In this document: in pieces, positions 1 through 7,580 of the stretch
How positions within the stretch are numbered: position 1 is the first letter of the stretch
How the letters are laid out: every line of letters starts with the position of its first letter
From: Spirochaetaceae bacterium
Lineage (GTDB): Bacteria; Spirochaetota; Spirochaetia; SZUA-6; Bin103
NCBI GenBank assembly: GCA_028818385.1
Contig: JAPPNY010000218.1
Location: forward strand, 11,248-39,822
Direction of reading: 5' to 3'
Length of the DNA: 28,575 bases
Position numbers and translations under genes: made by a program
Notes under the pieces: generated by a model
What the model was told of the DNA's origin: nothing
What the model saw: only the letters and a program-made list of their open reading frames with translations
Databases searched by the model: none

Positions 1-83
1 GTGGGGGTGGGCGCCCCCCGGTGGGCGCCCCCCGGGGGCCGGTATGTATGGGGGCGGCCCCCCCCCCGCGGGCCCCCCCCCCC
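1..83. repeat. G/C low-complexity run with a 14-bp tandem duplication
   Basis: The first 83 bases are almost only G and C. A 14-bp unit, GGTGGGCGCCCCCC, occurs twice in tandem at 6-19 and 20-33, and long runs of C follow at 58-66 and 70-83. This would make the N-terminus of the overlapping cdsA frame a Gly/Pro string, which is unlike any CdsA. The composition is more extreme than anywhere else in the window, so an assembly or sequencing artefact at a contig end is as likely as real sequence. I see no convincing gene in it. Confidence 0.6.
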
Positions 84-925
84 CCGAAGGCCGCCGGGAG
101 ACGGCCGGCCGCCTGTTGCTGTTTGCCCTTGCCGTTCCCTTCTTCATCACGGTGACGCTGCTGCTGCCGGGGCACCGGCACCTTGCGCTGGCGGTGTCGA
201 CCACGGTGGCCACCGCGTTCGCCGCCCACGAGGTGGTGCGGCTCATGCTGGGCGCGAACCGGAACCGGTTCGGTGACGGCGTCGCGATCGTCGCGAGCGC
301 CGGCGTCCCGGCCGTGACCTGGCTGCAGATCGCCGGCGTGGCCGATGAGCATGCGCTGCTCGGATATCTGGCAGGAGGCGCCGCCGTGCTGCTGGTGGTC
401 AGCACGGTTTCCAGCGGGCGGCCGGCATCCGAGCCGCTTCGTGAACGAGCGTCTGCGGCGCTGCTGGTTCTGCTCTACCCAGGACTGCTGGTCAGCTACG
501 TCGTCAGGATTGCGTCGCTGGACCATGCCGGCCAGGCGCTGCTCGCATTCTTCATCCTGGTGTTCGGCACCGACATCGCCGGGTACGTGGTCGGGCGCCT
601 TACCCGCGCCCGTCCCTGGGGCCTGCCGGTCAGCCCCAACAAGACCGCGGCCGGTTTCGCCGGCTCGCTGATCATGGCGCTGATCCTGGGGGTTGCCGTG
701 ACGAGGCTGTTTCCGCTTGCGGTGCCGTTCGGCCCGGCCGCGGCTCTCGGTCTGGGCGCCGCAGTCGGGACCGCGACCATCGCCGGCGACCTGGTGGAGT
801 CGGGCCTCAAGCGCGCCGCCGCCGTCAAGCACTCCGGCCGTCACATTCCGGGGCGCGGCGGCGTGATGGACTCGATCGACTCCATCCTGCTGGGTGCACC
901 CGTGTTCTACGCGGTAGTAGCTTAA
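44..925 (+). CDS. cdsA: Phosphatidate cytidylyltransferase (CDP-diglyceride synthase)
   Basis: Integral inner-membrane enzyme that makes CDP-diacylglycerol from phosphatidic acid and CTP, the branch point of phospholipid synthesis. The 293-residue frame is almost entirely hydrophobic helices from residue 23 on. The family signature is near the C-terminus: GDLVES (249-253), KR at 256-257, then PGRGGVMDSID (269-279). The two acidic metal ligands expected from the family, Asp249 and Asp276, are kept. The common PGHGG..DR form is PGRGG..DS here, which I associate with spirochaete enzymes. The usual KD after KR-x4 is K-H (262-263), a real deviation. SPNKT (197-201) and GTDIAGY (175-181) are other family blocks. 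The start is unreliable: residues 1-15 fall in the G/C run, so the true start may be downstream near Arg17-Arg23 or outside the window. rseP follows after 4 nt. Confidence 0.9.
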   Translation: MYGGGPPPAGPPPPEGRRETAGRLLLFALAVPFFITVTLLLPGHRHLALAVSTTVATAFAAHEVVRLMLGANRNRFGDGVAIVASAGVPAVTWLQIAGVADEHALLGYLAGGAAVLLVVSTVSSGRPASEPLRERASAALLVLLYPGLLVSYVVRIASLDHAGQALLAFFILVFGTDIAGYVVGRLTRARPWGLPVSPNKTAAGFAGSLIMALILGVAVTRLFPLAVPFGPAAALGLGAAVGTATIAGDLVESGLKRAAAVKHSGRHIPGRGGVMDSIDSILLGAPVFYAVVA

Positions 926-929
926 CGTC

Positions 930-2294
930 GTGGACACGGTGCTCACCATCGTCATCGGCGTGGTCGGACTGGGGGTGATGATCCTGGTCCACGAGGCCGG
1001 CCACTTCCTCGCGGCGCGCGCGGCGGGCGTGCACGTCGAGATCTTCTCCCTCGGCTGGGGCAAGCGGCTGGTCGGCCTGCAGCGCGGCGGCACGTGGTAT
1101 CAGATCTCCTGGTTTCCGTTCGGCGGCTACTGCAAGATGCGGGGCGACGAGGTCTTGCGCGGCGGGCCGGATGCGTGGACGCCCGGGCTCACCGAGCAGG
1201 GGGCGTTCTTCGCCGCCGGTCCGTGGCGGCGTATCGCGATCGTCGCCGCCGGGCCGGTCGCGAACCTGGTGTTCGCGTTGCTGGTGCTGACCATCGTCGC
1301 GTGGACGGGCTTCACGGTCCGTACGCCGGACAACCGCATCGTGGTCCCGGCAGACCGGCCGTCGCCGGCGCTCAGCGCCGGGCTGCAGACCGGCGACCGC
1401 ATCACGGCCATCGACGGGCGGCGGGTGGGGAGCTTCCGCGACATCCGCCGCGAAGTCGCGCCCGCACCGGAGCGGGGGTTGCGAGTCCGGGTGGAGCGCG
1501 CAGGCCGGGAGCTCATGGCCGACCTCACGCCCGAGCTGGATCCGCAGACGCAGGGGGGCCGCATCGGCGTCTACGCATGGGTCGACCCCGTGATCGGCGC
1601 CGTCGATGGTCATGGCGGAGAGTCCGGCCAGGGCGCCGCCGCCGGGCTCGCGCCCGGCGACCGCATCGTGGCCGTGGACGGGAGGACCGTCGCGCACACG
1701 ATCGACCTCTACGAGGCGCTCCGCGCCAGCGAGGATCCGGCAGAGCTCACGGTGGAACGCGACGGCCGCCAGCTTGCCGTGCGGCAGGCGCTCACGGAGA
1801 CCGCCGCGGGCGTCGACCTCGCCGGCGCGCGCGTGCGTATCCCGCTGATCCGCTACCGTGAATCGGGGCCCGCGCAGGCGTTCGCAGCCGCGCTCCGCGA
1901 GGTGGTGCGCACGGTCGCGGTGACGACCGAGGGGGTCGGCCGGCTGCTGCGGGGGGGCGGCGGCGTGCAGGACTCCGTGGCAGGCCCGTTGCGGCTGACC
2001 TACTACGTGGGCACGGTGGCGGCAGGCGGCCTGCAGATCGGCCTTGCCGCCGGCGTCACCGACTTCCTGCGCTTCGTGAGCGTGATCAGCGTCGTCCTCT
2101 TCCTGATGAACCTGCTGCCGATACCGGCGCTGGACGGCGGTCACATCGCGCTCTACGCCGTCGAGGTGATCCTGCGCCGACGTGTCAAGCCGTCGGTGGT
2201 CTACCGCATACAGACCATCGGAGTGTCGCTTCTGATCCTGTTCGCGATCTCGGTGACCCTGAGCGACATTCTGTTCCTTGCAGGGAGCCGCTGA
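930..2294 (+). CDS. rseP: RIP metalloprotease RseP / site-2 protease (M50)
   Basis: Intramembrane zinc protease that cleaves membrane-anchored regulators, classically the anti-sigma factor RseA after a first periplasmic cut, and also clears signal-peptide remnants. The 454-residue protein has the full family layout: HEAGH zinc-binding motif at 21-25 inside the first membrane helix, two PDZ domains (about 130-205 and 218-290) with GLQTGDRI and GLAPGDRI carboxylate-binding-loop sequences, and the third metal ligand in MNLLPIPALDGGH (Asp402) in the C-terminal membrane domain. Two PDZ domains match the Gram-negative RseP type rather than the single-PDZ SpoIVFB/RasP type. The start is GTG, 4 nt after the cdsA stop, and the next gene starts 4 nt after its own stop, so the three are probably one transcript. 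In many bacteria dxr lies between cdsA and rseP; it does not here. No RseA or sigma-E gene is visible. Confidence 0.95.
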   Translation: MDTVLTIVIGVVGLGVMILVHEAGHFLAARAAGVHVEIFSLGWGKRLVGLQRGGTWYQISWFPFGGYCKMRGDEVLRGGPDAWTPGLTEQGAFFAAGPWRRIAIVAAGPVANLVFALLVLTIVAWTGFTVRTPDNRIVVPADRPSPALSAGLQTGDRITAIDGRRVGSFRDIRREVAPAPERGLRVRVERAGRELMADLTPELDPQTQGGRIGVYAWVDPVIGAVDGHGGESGQGAAAGLAPGDRIVAVDGRTVAHTIDLYEALRASEDPAELTVERDGRQLAVRQALTETAAGVDLAGARVRIPLIRYRESGPAQAFAAALREVVRTVAVTTEGVGRLLRGGGGVQDSVAGPLRLTYYVGTVAAGGLQIGLAAGVTDFLRFVSVISVVLFLMNLLPIPALDGGHIALYAVEVILRRRVKPSVVYRIQTIGVSLLILFAISVTLSDILFLAGSR

Positions 2295-2298
2295 TCCC

Positions 2299-4491
2299 GT
2301 GGCTCGGAGCGGCGTTCCGCCGGCAGCGGGCGGGGTACGGCGGTGTCCGCGGGGGACGGTCCTCCTCGCCATCGCACTGTCGGGCCTGGTAGCGGACGTT
2401 CAAGGCGCCACCTCGGCGCCGCTGCAGACGGTGGGCGCATCGGGCCGCATCCCCGAGTCCGGACTGCAGCTCAACACCGGCCACCGGGGTGCGGTGACGC
2501 TGATGGCGTCGTGGCGGGGCGGATCGTTCGTGGTGTCCGCCGGTGTGGACGGGACGCTCCGGGTATGGGACCCGCGTGACGGGTCGCTCCGGCACACGGT
2601 GGCGCTGGGAGGCGTCCCGTCGGCGCTGGTGGTGCACCCGTGGTTGCCGCGCGTCTTCGCCGCGCTCGGCGACGGATCGGAAGAGCGGCTGACAGCCTGG
2701 GATTGGGAGCAGGGGCTGGTGCTGTTCACCATTCCGCTGGGCAATCCACCGCTGTTCCTGGGTTTGTCGCGCACCGCCGGATCACTGCTCGTCGGGCGGG
2801 CGTCGGTCGATGGCCTGTCGCTCATCGATCCGACCACGGGGGAGCGGCAGCCGGGATTGGAGAGCGGCACCGGCATCGTCACATTCGCGGTTACCTCCCG
2901 CGACGAACGGACGGTGTTGACCTACCAGCCGTCGGGTTCCCTGGTGTATCGCAATCGGGCGACCGGCGGGATCCTGCAGCGCCTGCGGGTGCCCGGGGAC
3001 CTTGCCGACCTGGGTCTGAGCAGCGACCGGCGCTACCTGGTCGGCCGCTCCGGGGAGTGGCTGGTATCGGTCGATGCGGTCGACGGCGCGGAAACCGACC
3101 GCCTGCGCATCGCCGGCCTGCGCACGATGGAAGTCTGGGGCACTGCCGACCGGGTCGTGGTGGCGGCGGAGGACGAGTCCGGTCCGTCCCTGCGCACCGT
3201 CTCGGTCAGCGCGGGCCGTTTCGACGCGACACGGTCGGGATGGCGGGTCGCGCAGACGCCGACGGCGCTGTCGTATGGCCACGAGAAACTGTTCGCAGGC
3301 CTGCCCGACGGCACGATACTGACGCTCGACCTGCGCGATCCCGAGCCGGCGGCTGCCGTGCTCGTGCGCGACGAACGGCTCGCGATCCTGGACGTGGCGG
3401 TCGCCGGCAACACGGTGGTGCTGGCGACCCGGGCCGGATTGGTCACCCTGACCGGCGGCTTCGTCGGCGGGGCGCCGTTGCGGCTCGCTGCCGGAGTGAG
3501 AACCGGCATCGCCGCGAGGGTGTTGGCGGCACCGTTCGGGGAGCGTATGGCGAGCACCATGCGGGTCACGGCGCTCGACGCCGCGCGCGTGCTGGTCTGG
3601 TCGGATGGCGACGAGCCCGGCATCGCCGTGCTGCATCTCCCGGAACACCTGGTCGGTATACCGCAGCCGCCGTTGTCCGCTCCGCTGGTGAACCTGGACG
3701 CTACCGGCGGGACGATTGCCGCGGTCGACCGGACCGGACAGGTCGCGCTGCTTGCCGCGCACACCGGGGAGTCCCTGGCGGAGTCGGGAGACGGAACGTC
3801 CGGCTCGTCCCGTACCGTATTCGAGACGCTCCGTGCCGTCAGGATCGCGGGCACGACCGACGCGGTGGCCGCAGCGCGTGACGGGGGGCCGGCGCTGGTG
3901 GCCGCGCTGGCCGGCCTCGGCGGGATGGGCTCATCGATCGTGAGCATCGCCGCGGCGACCGGCGAGACGGTGGCGATGCCCGATCGGCGCAGCTTCGTCT
4001 ACGATCTGGCCTACGACCCGGACGCCGGAGCGGACGCGGGAGCGCTGTACTCGCTGGGCGTGCACGCAGGAGCCGGGAGCCGCACCACCTTGATGCTCCA
4101 TGCAGGACCGGGGCTCGATCGTCGCCGTACGCTGTTCGTCTCCGCAGGTGAGGACCTGCGGGCGTCCGTGGCGGTCGAGCCGGCCGACGCAGCCGGTGGG
4201 AGGGTCTTCTTCTCGCTGGCAGGAAGGGTGCGGCTCTGGGACGGGCGGCGCATACGGCCGCTTGCAGAAACCGGCCGGGAGGCGCGCCGGCTCTCCGTGC
4301 ACCGGGGCAGGGTCTACGCGGTCAACTCCGACGGCACCCTCAGCGCGTGGTCGTCCGACACCCTGGCCCATCAGTTCGACCTGCACGTCTGGCGTGACTT
4401 CGAGTGGCTGGTGAGCTCCGGAGACCGGTACTGGACCTCGCCGGACGGTGCCAGGTATGTGGGCAGTCCCGATGCGGGACGCGGGAGGTAG
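2299..4491 (+). CDS. Secreted WD40-like beta-propeller protein, function unknown
   Basis: A 730-residue protein starting at a GTG 4 nt after the rseP stop; a TTG 21 bases upstream inside rseP is possible but less economical. The N-terminus has Arg residues followed by a hydrophobic stretch (TVLLAIALSGLVADVQG) and a plausible signal-peptidase site near residue 36, so export to the periplasm is expected. After it comes one clear WD-type repeat, about residues 61-95 (HRGAV...SAGVDGTLRVWD), then a long series of degenerate four-strand repeats rich in Gly-Asp turns, ending with RVRLWDG and GTLSAWSSDTL blades. The whole mature protein can be read as one or two beta-propellers. No catalytic motif is visible. 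Co-directional placement after rseP suggests an envelope role, perhaps a scaffold or assembly factor; that is inference. Confidence 0.8.
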   Translation: MARSGVPPAAGGVRRCPRGTVLLAIALSGLVADVQGATSAPLQTVGASGRIPESGLQLNTGHRGAVTLMASWRGGSFVVSAGVDGTLRVWDPRDGSLRHTVALGGVPSALVVHPWLPRVFAALGDGSEERLTAWDWEQGLVLFTIPLGNPPLFLGLSRTAGSLLVGRASVDGLSLIDPTTGERQPGLESGTGIVTFAVTSRDERTVLTYQPSGSLVYRNRATGGILQRLRVPGDLADLGLSSDRRYLVGRSGEWLVSVDAVDGAETDRLRIAGLRTMEVWGTADRVVVAAEDESGPSLRTVSVSAGRFDATRSGWRVAQTPTALSYGHEKLFAGLPDGTILTLDLRDPEPAAAVLVRDERLAILDVAVAGNTVVLATRAGLVTLTGGFVGGAPLRLAAGVRTGIAARVLAAPFGERMASTMRVTALDAARVLVWSDGDEPGIAVLHLPEHLVGIPQPPLSAPLVNLDATGGTIAAVDRTGQVALLAAHTGESLAESGDGTSGSSRTVFETLRAVRIAGTTDAVAAARDGGPALVAALAGLGGMGSSIVSIAAATGETVAMPDRRSFVYDLAYDPDAGADAGALYSLGVHAGAGSRTTLMLHAGPGLDRRRTLFVSAGEDLRASVAVEPADAAGGRVFFSLAGRVRLWDGRRIRPLAETGREARRLSVHRGRVYAVNSDGTLSAWSSDTLAHQFDLHVWRDFEWLVSSGDRYWTSPDGARYVGSPDAGRGR

Positions 4492-4497
4492 CGCCCC

Positions 4498-4522
4498 GCG
4501 CGGCAAATCCGACAGACTCCTA
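4498..4522. repeat. Dispersed palindromic repeat, copy 1 (half element at the dnaB stop)
   Basis: This 25-base stretch matches 7556-7580 with a single difference (AAATCC against AAGTCC) and is also recognisable at 14276-14300. Read on the minus strand it begins TAGGAGTCTGTCGG, and its TAG is the dnaB stop codon, exactly as in the ssb copy. Only the arm next to dnaB is conserved; the other arm of the palindrome is missing, the space being occupied by the 3' end of the convergent WD40-like gene, which stops at 4491. Confidence 0.75.
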
Positions 4523-5854
4523 TGCCGCCGACTGTCCGTGCTGGAATGACTCGAACCGGACGTACCGGGGGACGAACGCGAGCTTGATGTCCTCGGTGGG
4601 TCCGTTGCGCTGCTTGGCCACCATCAGCTCGGTCTCCACCTGCGGTCCGTCCGGCTCGCGGTCGCGGTGCAGGAACATCACCACGTCTGCGTCCTGCTCG
4701 ATGGATCCCGACTCGCGGAGGTCGGCCAGGGCGGGGCGCCTGCCCTCGGTTTCGCGCCGGACCTGGGACAGCGCCACGACAGGTATGGTGAGCTCGCGCG
4801 CCAGCGCCTTCAGCGATCGCGAAATCTCGGCTATCTGCTCGTGGCGGGGCAGGTCCAGATGCTCCGACGTCACCAGGGTCAGGTAGTCGATGAAGACGAT
4901 GCCCACGTCGTGCCTGGCGCGCATGCGGCGCGCCTGGGCGCGCAGGTCGAGCAGCCGGAGTCCCGGGGTGTCGTCGATGTAGAGGGGTGCGTCGTAGATG
5001 CGGCCGGCGGCATCGGTGATCTGCTGCCAGTCCGACGGTTTCAGCAGTCCGGCGCGAATCCGCGTGGAGTCGATCCGTGCCTCGCTCGCCAGCACGCGCT
5101 GCATCACGGCATGGCTTGACATTTCCAGGGTGAACAGGCCGACCGGCACCGGCTTTTCGGCCCGGATCGCGATGTTGGTCGCCATGGAGAGCGCGAGTGC
5201 GGTCTTGCCGACCGACGGCCGCGCGCCGATTACGATGAACTCCGATTCCTGGAAACCGCTGGTCAGGCGATCCAGGTCGGGGTAGCCGCTCGGCACGCCC
5301 GTGTAGGCGGCGCCGGCGCGGGACAGCGCTTCGATCTTGTCCACGGTCTGGGTGACGATCTCCCGGGCGCTCTGGTAGGAGCCCGAGAGCTGCAGGTCGG
5401 ACAGGTCGAAGATTCGCCGCTCGGCGTCGTCGATCACCTCGCGGACGTCGCGGCCCGCGGCGTGCGCATCGGCCGACAGCTCCGCGGACAGCGTCAGCAT
5501 GCGCCGGCGCAGGCTGCACGCCTGAACGATCCTGGCGTAGTACTCGACGTTGGCGCTGGTAGGGACGCCGGTGGTGAGGCCGGAGATGTAGGAGGCGCCC
5601 CCGCAGGCATCGAGCGCTTCGGCGCGCTCGAGCTCGTCCGTGAGCGTGATCAGGTCGACCGGGTCGCTGCGGTTGAAGAGCGCGACGATCGCTTCGAAGA
5701 CCCGCCGGTGGGCGGGGCGGTAGAAGTCCTCCGCCCGCAGGTAGCGCAGCACGACCGGCAGCGCTTCCTCGTTGAGCAGCAGCGCGCCGAGCGCCGCCAC
5801 CTCCGCTTCGAGGTTGTGGGGAGGGACGGAGTCGGGCAGGGCTCCGTCAGCCAC
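4520..5854 (-). CDS. dnaB: Replicative DNA helicase DnaB
   Basis: Hexameric ATP-driven 5'-3' helicase of the replication fork. The 444-residue protein has the standard length and two domains: an N-terminal primase-interacting domain (about 10-115, starting PPHNLEAEVAALGALL) and a RecA-like C-terminal domain with Walker A GARPSVGKT (210-218), FTLEMS (241-246), Walker B FIDYL (321-325), LSQVRR (362-367) and the LRESGSIEQDAD block (379-390). No intein interrupts it. The start is GTG, 11 nt downstream of the rplI stop, so it is the last gene of the rpsF-ssb-DUF2232-rplI-dnaB cluster; rplI-dnaB adjacency is common in bacteria. Its TAG stop lies inside the dispersed repeat at 4498-4522 and the gene converges on the WD40-like gene with only 28 bp between stops. 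Confidence 0.98.
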   Translation of the reverse strand: MADGALPDSVPPHNLEAEVAALGALLLNEEALPVVLRYLRAEDFYRPAHRRVFEAIVALFNRSDPVDLITLTDELERAEALDACGGASYISGLTTGVPTSANVEYYARIVQACSLRRRMLTLSAELSADAHAAGRDVREVIDDAERRIFDLSDLQLSGSYQSAREIVTQTVDKIEALSRAGAAYTGVPSGYPDLDRLTSGFQESEFIVIGARPSVGKTALALSMATNIAIRAEKPVPVGLFTLEMSSHAVMQRVLASEARIDSTRIRAGLLKPSDWQQITDAAGRIYDAPLYIDDTPGLRLLDLRAQARRMRARHDVGIVFIDYLTLVTSEHLDLPRHEQIAEISRSLKALARELTIPVVALSQVRRETEGRRPALADLRESGSIEQDADVVMFLHRDREPDGPQVETELMVAKQRNGPTEDIKLAFVPRYVRFESFQHGQSAA

Positions 5855-5865
5855 GGGAGCCGCCG

Positions 5866-6318
5866 CTACGACTGGGACGGGTCTATGCGAATCGAGAGCG
5901 TCGCCATCTCTCTGTCGTAGAGGCGCACGGCGGCGTTGTGTTCGCCCGTGGTCCGCAGCGAATGGCCGGGCACGTCGATCCGGCGGCGTTCGATGCCGTA
6001 GCCCAGCTTCTCGAGCTCGGCCGCGATGTTCGCACTCGAGATCGACCCGAACAGTTTCCCGGTTTCGCCGGCGGCGACCTCGAAGACCAGCAGCTCGGAT
6101 TCCAGCCGTTCCTTGAGGCTGGCTGCATCGTGGCGCTTCTGCCGCTTGCGCAACTCGATCTCGGCCGCGCGGCGTTCGATGGCCCGCACGTTCTGCGGGG
6201 TATGCGGCAGGGCCATCTCCTGAGGGATCAGGAAGTTGCGCGCGTAGCCCGGCTTGACGTCGCGGACGTCACCCTCTTCGCCCAGTCCGATGACGTCGGT
6301 GTTCAGTATCACCCTCAT
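5866..6318 (-). CDS. rplI: 50S ribosomal protein L9
   Basis: Large-subunit protein that contacts 23S rRNA near the base of the L1 stalk and affects frame maintenance. The 150-residue sequence begins MRVILNTDVIGLGEEGDVRDVKPGYARNFLIP in segments typical of the L9 N-terminal RNA-binding domain, followed by the long central helix (about 42-76, rich in Arg, Lys and Glu) and the C-terminal domain with GKLFGSISSANIAAEL (86-101). Length matches the family. The ATG is preceded by a GAGGTG ribosome-binding sequence. It sits 60 bp after the DUF2232-like gene and 11 bp before dnaB. Confidence 0.98.
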   Translation of the reverse strand: MRVILNTDVIGLGEEGDVRDVKPGYARNFLIPQEMALPHTPQNVRAIERRAAEIELRKRQKRHDAASLKERLESELLVFEVAAGETGKLFGSISSANIAAELEKLGYGIERRRIDVPGHSLRTTGEHNAAVRLYDREMATLSIRIDPSQS

Positions 6319-6378
6319 GAGGCACCTCGTTTCATGTTGTCCATCCGGACCATGTTCGTTCGACTACGGCCGCTCCGG

Positions 6379-7419
6379 TCACGGTCGGTCGGTATCGTCT
6401 TCGGAGTCCGAGCCGCCGGCCTGCAGGCGCTGGCGGTAGTGGACCCAGATCTCGGAAGCTCCGAACGCGGAGATGATAAGCAACAGCCACGGCAACGCAA
6501 AGAGGCCGATGATCAGCATCACGCCGATCAGCAGACTGGTCGTCGTGCCGGACTGCCCGTACCGGCCGGCGAACACCCGCATGATCGCGATCCCCTGGAT
6601 GCCGAACACGAACGCCATCACCAGGACGGCGTTCCAGCCGATCGCGGCCAGCAGCTCGAGCCCTGCGTTTCCGAGCGCTCCGGTTTGGTCGATCGCCACC
6701 ACGGCAAGGCCGCCGACGAGCACCCAGACCAGGTGGTCCGGCGCGTGGAATTCCGTCACCGGCCGCAAGGGTGACGGCATCCGGGCGCTGCGGGCACCGA
6801 CCGCGGTGCCGATCCACCACTGGCTGGTCAGGAACACGAAGTAGATCAGCAGGTAGCTGCGCAGGATGCCGGGCGCAGCCTCCCGGAACGTGTCGGCCAT
6901 GCTGCGCGCGGCCGCGATCGCGTCGGTGGCAAGTTCGTCGCCGAGCGACGCCGAAGCGCTGTTCGCCCAGTTCATCAGGAACGACTCCGCCGCCAGGCTG
7001 GCGGTCTCCAGGAATCCCGCCATCAGGGGCATGGTGGCCACACCGGCCGCCACGGTGGCCCCGAGCAGCCGGTACAGCACCCGGTACTGGCTGAAGCGTG
7101 CCGATGCCAGGACGTACAGGCCACCCACCGTCAGGATCAGCACCAGGATCTCGGCGCGCATCAGCCCGTCGGCGATCTGCTCGGGCAGATCGCCCCAGCC
7201 GGTGAGCAGACGGAACGACACCGCGGCGATCCCGAACAGCGCCGCGGCATAGCCGAACGCCGTGATGCCGCGGCGGACGAGCAGTGCCTGCAGCGGCACG
7301 AGGCAGAGCAGCGGTCCGAACAACGGCAGGACCAGGTAGCTGACGGACGCTACGACCGCCAGCAGGATCACCTCGATCCAGTAGGAGCGGGCTGCGCGTG
7401 TCTCGTCGACTTCACTCAT
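6379..7419 (-). CDS. DUF2232-like polytopic membrane protein
   Basis: A 346-residue membrane protein with about eight hydrophobic segments: WIEVILLAVVASVSYLVLPLFG near the start, then two more before residue 105, one around 120-137, one around 190-210 with SYLLIYFVFLTSQWW, and three in the C-terminal third, ending in a charged cytoplasmic-looking tail (GGSDSEDDTDRP). The topology and the position between ssb and rplI match the DUF2232 (YybS-like) proteins found in ribosomal S6-SSB-S18-L9 clusters. No catalytic residues are evident and function is unknown. The ATG is 158 bp from the ssb stop, the place where rpsR would be expected. Confidence 0.75.
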   Translation of the reverse strand: MSEVDETRAARSYWIEVILLAVVASVSYLVLPLFGPLLCLVPLQALLVRRGITAFGYAAALFGIAAVSFRLLTGWGDLPEQIADGLMRAEILVLILTVGGLYVLASARFSQYRVLYRLLGATVAAGVATMPLMAGFLETASLAAESFLMNWANSASASLGDELATDAIAAARSMADTFREAAPGILRSYLLIYFVFLTSQWWIGTAVGARSARMPSPLRPVTEFHAPDHLVWVLVGGLAVVAIDQTGALGNAGLELLAAIGWNAVLVMAFVFGIQGIAIMRVFAGRYGQSGTTTSLLIGVMLIIGLFALPWLLLIISAFGASEIWVHYRQRLQAGGSDSEDDTDRP

Positions 7420-7577
7420 CGCCGTTGAGGTCCGAACGCGGAATTCGAGACAGTGTTCTTTTGTAGACGATCCTAGCGCCCCGAAACCGTCGCCTCCGGC
7501 TCCGCTTTCGGCCCATCCCCACCTATCGCTACGGAGCCTGTCGGCCTTCCCGCTCGCGCGGCAAGTCCGACAGACTC
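7420..7577 (-). other. Intergenic gap where rpsR is normally found
   Basis: The 158 bp between ssb and the DUF2232-like gene hold no open frame resembling ribosomal protein S18 (about 75-100 codons needed). Contents are the full palindromic repeat at its ssb end and a looser inverted repeat, CCGAAA/TTTCGG on the minus strand around 7475-7515. The stretch just upstream of the DUF2232-like gene is less GC-rich (TTCTTTTGTAGA on the plus strand near 7457) and could carry a promoter, but no convincing -35/-10 pair is visible. Confidence 0.6.
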
Positions 7578-7580
7578 CTA
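7533..7580. repeat. Dispersed palindromic repeat, copy 2 (complete hairpin at the ssb stop)
   Basis: Left arm 7533-7553 pairs with right arm 7558-7578 around the 4-base loop TCGC, giving a 21-bp stem with three mismatches. The right half is shared with the copies at 4498-4522 and 14276-14300. On the minus strand the element reads on from the ssb stop codon: TAG followed by GAGTCTGTCGG. A transcript leaving ssb would fold this as a strong hairpin, but there is no U-run, so it is not a classical terminator; a REP-like or MITE-like element, or a 3'-end-protecting hairpin, are alternatives. Confidence 0.85.

Noticed and set aside
825..2372. 515-codon open frame on the minus strand opposite rseP
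   Set aside because: Arg/His/Asp-rich text without domain character; it mirrors rseP, whose zinc site and PDZ motifs are unmistakable. GC-rich genes routinely leave the opposite frame open.
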